Assembly: GCA_024640565.1 (NCBI GenBank)
Contig: JAHEET010000002.1
Coordinates: 296,220 to 360,219, forward strand
Direction: 5' to 3'
Origin: Flavobacteriaceae bacterium
Lineage (GTDB): Bacteria; Bacteroidota; Bacteroidia; Flavobacteriales; Flavobacteriaceae
DNA: 64,000 nucleotides
In this document: in pieces, positions 53,676-62,500 of the stretch
Numbering within the stretch: the first letter of the stretch is position 1
How the letters are laid out: the number at the start of each line of letters is the position of its first letter
The notes under the pieces: generated by a model
What the model was told of the DNA's origin: nothing
Databases searched by the model: none
What the model saw: only the letters and a program-made list of their open reading frames with translations
Program-made: the position numbers and the translations under genes

Positions 53676-55259
53676 ATGGCAGGAGGAAAAATGAATGCAA
53701 GGCAAAAAATGATAAACCTGATGTACTTGGTGTTTATTGCGATGTTAGCATTAAATATGAGTAAAGAAGTTTTGAGTGCTTTTGGATATACAAATGAAAA
53801 GCTAGAAGCGAATAACAGTTTTACTTCTAAAAATTTAAACAATCTATATAGTAGTTTAAAAACAAAAGCAATTTCGGGTTCAGAAGTTGACAAATACAGA
53901 CCGCTATATGACAAAGCAGAATTAGTGCGACAATCTTCAGATTCTTTGTATGCATACGTAGCAGCATTAAAAGATTCTATGTTGGGCTCTATTTCAACCG
54001 AAAACCTAAATTCAGAGAAGAAATACGAGTATATGGATTCTCCGGAATGGCTAAATCAAAAATTCTTTAAAAATGGAAAAATTTCTGATGAAGGAAATGC
54101 ATTTTTATCGATGCTTACCAATTATCGAGATAATTTAATAAAAATTACTGCTGATAGTGCCGATGCATGGACCACGGATAAATTTAAAACAACCGTTGAA
54201 CAAAAATTTGAGACGAATGATGTTGAAAGAAAAGGCAAAGCCCCTCAAAATTGGTTAAACGCAAGGTACGAAGGAATGCCAATGGTTTCTTCATTAACCA
54301 ATTTCACTCAAATACAAACAGATATTAGGACTACAGAAGCTACCTATCTTGATCATTTGTTAGGGGGTGCCGCTTCAGAAGGAAACAACTTCAGCAACTT
54401 TAATGGTATTGTAAAATTAGATAAATATGTCTTTTTCCCTGGAGAAAAAGTTACAGGAACCATTGTTCTTGGAAAAGAAGATCCTACTTTAAAACCTACC
54501 AGAGTAGATTTAAACGGGAAAGCATACGATAACTACTCAGAAGGTGCTGTGAATGTTGACTTACGAGCAGACAGAACGACTGGTGAGAAAAATATTGAAG
54601 GAACTATTTATTTTATTCAGGACGGAGTAGAGAAACCAATTACCTTTAAATCTTCCTATTCAGTTGTTAACAAACCCAATGCAGCCATTGTATCTGCAGA
54701 TAAAATGAAAGTGGTTTACAAAGGAATTGCAAACCCTATTTCGGTAGCTTTACCAGGGGTGCCTGATAAAGATATTAGAATCACAGCCAGTGGACATGAG
54801 AGTTTCACTAAAAATAGAAATTCAACAGGAAAATACAATCTGATTCCAAGTCCAAAAGGCAAGGAAGTAGTTTTAAATATCTCAGCGACATTAAGCGATG
54901 GCACAACGCTAAGAGATAAGCAAACGATTCGAACCAAAGACATTCCACCAGCAGTCATGTTGGTAAATGGAAATGAGGCACCAAGATCAATGTCAAAAGG
55001 TGCTTTGAGTAGGAGCTCTTTTACCGTTGGAATGGTTGATTTTGACTTTGACTTAAAAATAAACACCAAACAATTCTTAGTGATTATTGAAGGAAGAAGT
55101 TATGAAGTTAATGGAACAAAATTGAACGCAAGAGCTATTAAAGCCATCAATAGTGCAAAGAGTGGAACCATAATTCGAATTGGTGAGATTAAAGCAAATG
55201 TGAAAGGATCATCGTACGAATTAAAAAAGATTTTTGCTTCCTCTATTCAAATTCGCTAA
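53676..55259 (+). CDS. gldM: Gliding motility/T9SS protein GldM
   Basis: MAGGKMNARQKMINLMYLVFIAMLALNMSKEVLSAFG; synteny. Confidence 0.96.
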   Translation: MAGGKMNARQKMINLMYLVFIAMLALNMSKEVLSAFGYTNEKLEANNSFTSKNLNNLYSSLKTKAISGSEVDKYRPLYDKAELVRQSSDSLYAYVAALKDSMLGSISTENLNSEKKYEYMDSPEWLNQKFFKNGKISDEGNAFLSMLTNYRDNLIKITADSADAWTTDKFKTTVEQKFETNDVERKGKAPQNWLNARYEGMPMVSSLTNFTQIQTDIRTTEATYLDHLLGGAASEGNNFSNFNGIVKLDKYVFFPGEKVTGTIVLGKEDPTLKPTRVDLNGKAYDNYSEGAVNVDLRADRTTGEKNIEGTIYFIQDGVEKPITFKSSYSVVNKPNAAIVSADKMKVVYKGIANPISVALPGVPDKDIRITASGHESFTKNRNSTGKYNLIPSPKGKEVVLNISATLSDGTTLRDKQTIRTKDIPPAVMLVNGNEAPRSMSKGALSRSSFTVGMVDFDFDLKINTKQFLVIIEGRSYEVNGTKLNARAIKAINSAKSGTIIRIGEIKANVKGSSYELKKIFASSIQIR

Positions 55260-55274
55260 ACAAAAAAATTAATT

Positions 55275-56189
55275 ATGAAGTTAATAAAATTCTTGATTTG
55301 CTGTTGTTTCGTATTGATTTTTTCAACCAATACTATTCATGCTCAAACGAATATATTGAACACTGAGAAAGTTGAAAATATAGGAAAGAAAACAGCCAAT
55401 CAAATTAAAATTGACCGCTTAGACACACCACTTCCATATGGTTATACGAGTAATGATGACGTGCTTTGGTCGAAAGTCGTTTGGGAAATAATTGATTTAA
55501 ATCAAAAAATAAATCACCCTTATTATTACCCAACAGAAGTAAATAGTGTTGGTACAGATAGACTTTCTCTTTTTAACACATTACAGGCAGCAGTAAATTC
55601 TCAAAAGGTAGACATTTATACAGATGCTTATTTTCAAGAGGAGAAGCCAGTTGCTGATTTGGAGATTACAATGAGAAAAGTTTGTACAAACAAAGAGATT
55701 CAAACGATTGAAGCTAAGGAGATCACACAATTTATGATTAAAGGAATGTGGTATTTTGACAAACGTCAAGGGGAATTAAAGTATCGACTCCTAGGCATTG
55801 CGCCATTGTATGGATTTGATGCAGGAGCCAAATGTTTAAACTCTGTAGCAAGAGATGATTGGGAAAGAGCTAATCCTGACGCACCAATTGATGATTACCC
55901 AAGACCGAAACTTAAGCAATTAAATGAACTGTACTGGATTTTTTACCCAGAGGCAAGACAGATACTTCACGATTCAAAAGTATTCAACCCAGACAATTCA
56001 GTGAGCCCAATCACATTTGACCATTTATTAAATTCGAGAAGATTCAGTTCTGTTATTGTAAGAGAAGAGAATGTCTATCAAAACAGAAGTATTGATGAAT
56101 ATACCAAAAATTCTATCTTTCAACTCTTAGAAGCTGAGAAGATTAAAGAATCCATCCGAAATAAAGAAATAGACATGTGGAACTACTAA
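55275..56189 (+). CDS. gldN: Gliding motility/T9SS protein GldN
   Basis: Signal peptide; DDVLWSKVVWEIIDLNQKINHPYYYP; synteny. Confidence 0.96.
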   Translation: MKLIKFLICCCFVLIFSTNTIHAQTNILNTEKVENIGKKTANQIKIDRLDTPLPYGYTSNDDVLWSKVVWEIIDLNQKINHPYYYPTEVNSVGTDRLSLFNTLQAAVNSQKVDIYTDAYFQEEKPVADLEITMRKVCTNKEIQTIEAKEITQFMIKGMWYFDKRQGELKYRLLGIAPLYGFDAGAKCLNSVARDDWERANPDAPIDDYPRPKLKQLNELYWIFYPEARQILHDSKVFNPDNSVSPITFDHLLNSRRFSSVIVREENVYQNRSIDEYTKNSIFQLLEAEKIKESIRNKEIDMWNY

Positions 56190-56209
56190 AGTTCTGTAGG
56201 TAGCTATTT

Positions 56210-56247
56210 AAAGCGTTCTAATTTAAAAAATTAGAACGCTTTTTTTA
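56210..56247 (+). terminator. Intrinsic terminator after gldN
   Basis: AAAGCGTTCTAATTT/AAATTAGAACGCTTTTTTT hairpin. Confidence 0.85.
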
Positions 56248-56272
56248 TTGTAAAAAAAACTACTTTTGACGC

Positions 56273-57319
56273 ATGAAGTTAGATTATATCGTTGTTGGTT
56301 TAGGGTTGGCTGGTTTGGCATTTATTGAGGAGTTAATTGCTGCCAATAAAAGTTTTTTGGTGTTTGAAGACCGTTCTCAAACTTCCTCGCTAGTAGCTGG
56401 AGGAGTTTACAATCCAGTTATTTTAAAACGATACACTCCGGTATGGAATGCGAAAGAACAATTGGCAGTAGCGCTTCCTTTCTATGAACGATTGGAAAAG
56501 AAATTTGACACTTCCTTTGATTATAAATTCGCCATCAAAAAAGCCTTCAAATCGATAGCAGATCAAAACAATTGGTTTTCCGCATTTGACAAACCCAAGG
56601 TAGCCCCTTTTTTAGATGCCACTTTGGACAAACAATCTTATGCTGGAGTTTTAGGAGATCATTCCTTTGGGAATGTAAAAGAAGGCGGACGCATAGATAC
56701 GCATCATTTGGTGGAAACCTACCGTAATTATTTACATGAAAAAGATTGGATTCGATTTGAGAAATTCAACCATGAAGAACTTATTTTTGAAAATAACCTT
56801 GTAAGATATCAAGATTTAACTGCATCTAAAATTGTTTTTTCCGAAGGCTTTGGCTTAAAAGAAAATCCTTATTTTAATCATTTACCTCTCGAGGAAGTTA
56901 AAGGGGAAACGATGACCATTCATGCACCTAAATTAGACATCGATTTCTTATTGAAATCTACCTTATTTGTAATGCCTATTGGAAATCATCTTTATAAAGT
57001 GGGTGCTACTTTCAATCATGCAGATAAAACCTCTGTTCCAACCACTCAAGGAAGGGATGAATTGATTGAGAAACTAAAAAAGGTGCTCGATACGCCATTT
57101 CAAATTGTGGCGCAGGCGGCTGGTATTCGTCCTGCAGTAAAAGACAGAAGACCCATGGTTGGTGTACATCCTCAGTTTTCAAATTTAGCTGTATTAAACG
57201 GTCTTGGTACACGTGGCGTTATGATTTCTCCTACAATTGCGAAGAATTTATTCCTTCATTTAGAGATTGGTGAATCCTTGGATCCAGCAATTGATATCAA
57301 AAGGTTCGATGTGAAGTAG
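56273..57319 (+). CDS. FAD-dependent oxidoreductase (DAO family)
   Basis: MKLDYIVVGLGLAGLAFIEEL (Rossmann), AAGIRPAVKDRRPMVGVHPQFSNLAVLNGLGTRGVMISP. Confidence 0.88.
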   Translation: MKLDYIVVGLGLAGLAFIEELIAANKSFLVFEDRSQTSSLVAGGVYNPVILKRYTPVWNAKEQLAVALPFYERLEKKFDTSFDYKFAIKKAFKSIADQNNWFSAFDKPKVAPFLDATLDKQSYAGVLGDHSFGNVKEGGRIDTHHLVETYRNYLHEKDWIRFEKFNHEELIFENNLVRYQDLTASKIVFSEGFGLKENPYFNHLPLEEVKGETMTIHAPKLDIDFLLKSTLFVMPIGNHLYKVGATFNHADKTSVPTTQGRDELIEKLKKVLDTPFQIVAQAAGIRPAVKDRRPMVGVHPQFSNLAVLNGLGTRGVMISPTIAKNLFLHLEIGESLDPAIDIKRFDVK

Positions 57320-57379
57320 CGTCTTTGATAAAATGTTATACATAGGCTTTATTTTTCTTACTTTTGTGTAAAAATTTCC

Positions 57380-58483
57380 ATGTTTCGATTTACTTTCCTT
57401 TTTATAATTCTCTCTTTTAGTCTCTTTAGTCAAGAAAAAATCAAGAAGTGTACCGATGTTAAGGAATTTACAAATGGCACTTATATTGGTTGTTTAGACT
57501 ACGAATCGAATGCCAATGGTTTTGGAACCTTAACTTATAACAATGGAAATGTCTACCAAGGCAATTGGAGTAGAAACTCTATGAATGGTTTTGGGACAAT
57601 GAATTTTAGCAATGGTGATTCTTATACTGGTAATTGGGTTAAGAATGCTATGGAAGGTGCCGGGAAAATGCTGTATGCAAACCAAGGGTATTACAATGGA
57701 AATTTTAAAAACAACATGTTTCATGGAACTGGAGAGCAAAAAATTGTTTTTAGAGGTCAATACCATCGCTTAAAAGGAGTCTTCATAAACAATGAATTTT
57801 TTCAAGGAAGGAAAGAAATTTTTTTTGAAAATGACGATCGATCAATTCTCAATTATAAAGAAGGCGCAATTTCTAAAACCGAGTATATCGCTGCAAACTT
57901 TAAAGAAACTACCGTAGGTTCTCATTATTCTAACGGAAAATTAAAGAAGGGACTCAAAGTATACACACAAAATAATATCATTACTAAAAGTAAATTTGAA
58001 GATGGTATTTCTGTTAGTAAAACCAGTAATATTGAAAATTATTATCTTATTGATGATATTATCGGAAAAGATCAGTCGATTTCGATACCTCTTGAGAGTG
58101 AAGAGAATGATGACACCATGTACGTCTATCTTGGATTTCAAACAACAACTCCGATACAACCTGTACGATTTGTTTTTGATACAGGTGCCGAAATGTTTTC
58201 AATCGGATATAAACTTTTTGAGAACTTAAAAGAGAAAGGCTTGGTATATGAAGATTTAAATATTACTGTTACCAGCGTAGGAGTTAGGGGAGAACCTTTA
58301 GATAATCAGTTAATTAAAATCAAAGAATTAACGATTGGAACGTATAAAGTTCGAAATGTTATCGCAGCTGTTAAGACCCTCGAATCTGCTAATTCTTCTT
58401 TATTAGGCGTTCAGTTTCTTAAGAAATTTAAAGAAGTGCAGTGGTCTCTTAATAGTAATAAGTTACTTTTCTTTAAAGAATAA
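57380..58483 (+). CDS. MORN-repeat protein fused to a retropepsin-like aspartyl protease domain
   Basis: N-terminal MORN repeats (GFGTLTYNNGNVYQGNWSRNSMNGFGTMNFSNGDSYTGNW); C-terminal VRFVFDTGAEMFSIGYKL ... NSSLLGVQFLKKFKEVQWSLNSNKLLFF (clan AA DTGA motif and downstream LLG). Confidence 0.85.
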   Translation: MFRFTFLFIILSFSLFSQEKIKKCTDVKEFTNGTYIGCLDYESNANGFGTLTYNNGNVYQGNWSRNSMNGFGTMNFSNGDSYTGNWVKNAMEGAGKMLYANQGYYNGNFKNNMFHGTGEQKIVFRGQYHRLKGVFINNEFFQGRKEIFFENDDRSILNYKEGAISKTEYIAANFKETTVGSHYSNGKLKKGLKVYTQNNIITKSKFEDGISVSKTSNIENYYLIDDIIGKDQSISIPLESEENDDTMYVYLGFQTTTPIQPVRFVFDTGAEMFSIGYKLFENLKEKGLVYEDLNITVTSVGVRGEPLDNQLIKIKELTIGTYKVRNVIAAVKTLESANSSLLGVQFLKKFKEVQWSLNSNKLLFFKE

Positions 58484-58501
58484 TTGTAAGACACTTTTCG
58501 T

Positions 58502-59500
58502 TTAGAAGAACGGCACACACTTATAGCGATTCAATTCTCGTATGTTCACGTTAAAATCATATGATATAGAGAATTCATGTATACCTCCTGTATTTATTAA
58601 TTCTGACGTGTTAAAATCATAAGAATACCCAAATCTATAACCCTTCCAATGGACTCCAGTAAATGTACTAAAAGAGTTTACAGGTTTCGAGTTATCTGTA
58701 TTCTTAGCTGAAGTTGTTGCCATTGTTAAGCCCATTGATATGCTATCATCGAAAACGTATTGCAGTCCTGCATCAAAACGGTTATAAGCACCCTGCTTCA
58801 TATAATTTGTTAACACATAAATTTTACTTTTATCTGCGAGCCATGTTCGAACATTATTTAATACAGGCAAATAATATTTACCATGAGCTGAAAAGAAAAT
58901 ATCCAACGGTACATTTCCAGCTTCAGTGAGTGAAATATTAGGTTTGTTTAAATGCCTTACGGTTACACCTACCCAGGAATCCTCATTATTAAAAAGAATA
59001 GATGAACTTACATCAACAAAAGATCTTTGAGATCTTAGAACAGAAGGATCAATAGTAGCAGTGTTTAAAAAACTACTCCCCAAATTTATTTGATCTTCTA
59101 AGAGTAAATTTTGAAATCCATAGTTTTTATTTCCAAGACCAGCAGAAATACTGGGTCTAAAAAACCAAGTATCACTAATTTCAAAGGCCATGGCAAAATT
59201 TAGATTTACTTGATTGAAAGTATAACTAGAACCACTTTCCTTTTGATTTAATACACTGAGACCAATTCCGGATTTAAATCCTTCAAACCATGTATCTACA
59301 AAAGCGAAGTTCGAAGATACTTTTAGGGCACTACTCCTCCATTGAGATCTAAAAACAGCTCCTGTTTTGGTCCCTCTAGTTGCTCCAGTGAAAGAAGTAT
59401 TTAAGGTCTCTGGAACCAAGAAATTTTGTGAAAATATAACATCCTGGGCATTGCTAAATTCACAATAAAAAAACAGTATAAGGATTAAGTATTTTTTCAT
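58502..59500 (-). CDS. T9SS outer-membrane protein, PorP/SprF family
   Basis: Signal peptide then DVIFSQNFLVPETLNTSFTGATRGTKTGAVFRSQWRS; barrel; directly downstream of the SprB-like adhesin. Confidence 0.93.
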   Translation of the reverse strand: MKKYLILILFFYCEFSNAQDVIFSQNFLVPETLNTSFTGATRGTKTGAVFRSQWRSSALKVSSNFAFVDTWFEGFKSGIGLSVLNQKESGSSYTFNQVNLNFAMAFEISDTWFFRPSISAGLGNKNYGFQNLLLEDQINLGSSFLNTATIDPSVLRSQRSFVDVSSSILFNNEDSWVGVTVRHLNKPNISLTEAGNVPLDIFFSAHGKYYLPVLNNVRTWLADKSKIYVLTNYMKQGAYNRFDAGLQYVFDDSISMGLTMATTSAKNTDNSKPVNSFSTFTGVHWKGYRFGYSYDFNTSELINTGGIHEFSISYDFNVNIRELNRYKCVPFF

Positions 59501-59501
59501 C

Positions 59502-62500
59502 TTATTTAATTAAAGTTATTGATGTACTTCTTGTAATTTCTTTGCCGCTGTTTGTGAGAGCTTTAACATAGAGAATGTAGTTTCCATTTTCTGCAGGGAT
59601 ATTTCTAATAAATCCATCCCATCCTACGAGGTTTGTGCCTTCTTCAAAATATAGGAGTGTTCCCCAAGTATCATAAATAGACATCTGTACATTATCCATA
59701 CAGTCAAATAGGGGTCTTATCGTATCGTTTATCCCATCCTGATTTGGTGTAAATGCATTTGGAATCTCAAGTTCATATCCTTTTGTTATTACAATAAGTT
59801 CTGTGTAGGTTTCTGTACAACATTCAGAAGGGTATTCTACCGTTAGAGAAACCTCATAGGATCCAGCCATTGCGTATAAGTGTGTTGGTGTCATTTCTCC
59901 AACGACTAAAGGTGAGCCATCTCCAAAATCCCAATAGAAATTAACAACATCTCCTGTAGATTCATTATTGAATGTAATGAGTTCGTTATTCGCAAGTTGA
60001 TTGCAAAAAATACTATTAGGGGAAGAATAACTAAATGCAGCATCTCCAATTTCTGGTAAGTCAATTACTACTTCTACCTCAATTGGCGGACAACCATTTG
60101 CTAAACTTTCTTGATCATGGATGAATGCAGTATATGTTCCAGATTCTGTTGTTTCCATACATTGTGGATTAATAGGGTCACAGACGTCTCCCCCAGACCA
60201 AGAAATCTCGTATGGAGGACTTCCTCCTGTAACAAATACATAATTGGTTTGAATCATGGTATTATTATCACAATCTTCTGTAACAGTTGAAGTAATTTGT
60301 GCTTCAATAACAGGGGGTCTGGTTAGAATTACTTCTGTACTATCTGTGTTGGTAGAACAATTGTTTGCATCATCAACATCAATGGTATAGGATCCGGCTG
60401 AAATATTTTCCAAACACCAAACACCTCCACCTAGAGAGGTCCATCCCGCTCCAATAGGAAATGGATTTGTTCCTCCTGTAATGGTAATACAGATTGATCC
60501 ATTAGAATAACTCCAATCTGGAGAACAGGTTGGATCTATTACCGAATCTATTGTGTATAATAGTTCTCCTGGCTCATCTATGAATATATTATTAGAATAC
60601 TCACAACCGTTGGCATCGGTAATTGTATAGGCATAATCTCCCGAAGTGGTATTAAAAACCCCTGTTCCAACATAAGGTGGCGTTCCTCCTGATGCTGTAA
60701 CTGTTACTTCTGCGACATCTCCATAACACAATATCGGACTCGTTATATTCGCTGTAGCTGTTAATTCAGCAGGTTCAATTACAGTAATTGTTTCAGTAGT
60801 TTGACAGCCATTTGCATCTGTAACCACAATAGAATGAATTCCTGCGGGCAATGTATAATTTCCTGTTCCAACATAAGGTGGTGTTCCTCCAGTGGCAGCA
60901 ATATTATAAGTTACTGTATCTCCAAAACAAAGTGCTGGTCCTGAAACTAAAGTGTTTGAAGTACTGAGTTGTGTGGGGGCTTCCAAAGTATAATCAAACG
61001 TTATATTGTTTGGACAGTTGGTGTCTGTTATCGTTAAAGTATATGTGCCTGCTTGGAGGTTTCTAAACTCAAGAACATTTGGAGTACTTAAATCGCTATC
61101 TAAAATTCCACCTGGAGAAAGAGTATAGGTAAAACTTCCTGAACCTCCTGAGACAGAAACATCAATAAATCCATCGTTTGCTCCCAAACAACTTACCTCA
61201 GATCCATTATAATTTGATAGGGTTTCACTAATCAAAATCGGACTTGCTGTTTGAGCGATTGTATATATTGGAGATGTGAATTCACAGCCATTAGTGTCCA
61301 ATACTTTTAACACGTAATTACCTTCACATGCATTATTTAATTCACTATCTCCAGTTTCTACAATTGTATCAAAGTTTCCGGAATTTGGAATTGATTCTGT
61401 ATACCATTCCAATAGCGTATAGGGTGCTGTTCCACCTTGAGGCATCACTTCAATTGAGCCATCACAACTTGGTGAAACATTATTACAAGACAAATCAACT
61501 AATGATAAAAGATCAAAAGTAATCGGAAGCGGAGGTTCTATAACATAGTCAAAAGTATAGGTACACCCTAAAGAATCTGTAATTGCTACCGAATAGTCTC
61601 CAGGACATAGGTTGTATTGATCTTGTAATGTTGGATTGGATATTGCATTGATTTCTGTACCTGTGTAGGTCCAGAAATAGGTGAGTGTTCCAGTACCTAC
61701 TGGATTTAATTCAATACTTCCTCCACAAAGTGGACTATAACTACAACTGATATTCGTTATAGTTGCATTGTCTTCTATTCCTGGGTTTACAGTAACTGTA
61801 ATATTGAAAGATTCTCCAACACATTGTGCCACTCCTGGATTTGATGCTTTGTAATACCTGGGTGTTACCTCATAAATTAGAGTCTGAATATCAGGACTAC
61901 TATTAAAGAGTGCTCCTGAGTCTATAAATGGCTGATCGATGCCATTACTGTACCCAGAAATATCACCGCCACTAACATCTGTAACAACCCATGAGTATAA
62001 TGTAGTATCGGGAACAATAGTTGTTGTATCAGGGAATACGCCATTTACAGGAGCAAATACAAATGAATCTCCATCACATACTGTTTCAAAATGATCTGGG
62101 ATAGATGGTTTTGGCTCTATCCAAATATCCACACTAAAAACAGGACCTTCACAAGTACCATTTGAAGGAGTGATTAAGTATTCAATATTTTGTGGTGTAT
62201 TTGTTAAATTTACTAACTGTTGTGAAATTAAACTCGTCTGTACATTGTTGTCACTCCAACCACTCAGATTGTTATTTGGCACTACAACCCATGTGTAAGT
62301 TGTATTTGTGGGTACAATATATGTGGCGTCTGGAACTCCATTTATTGGGTCTATTACAAATGGATCATTACTACATCTAGTATCTGTTAAACCAGAATCA
62401 TATGGAATAAAAGGTGTTGGTTTTACAATAATTTCTATTTCAAAACTACTTGCACAATTTCCAGCACCAACAGTTACAGTATATATTACAGACTGATTTA

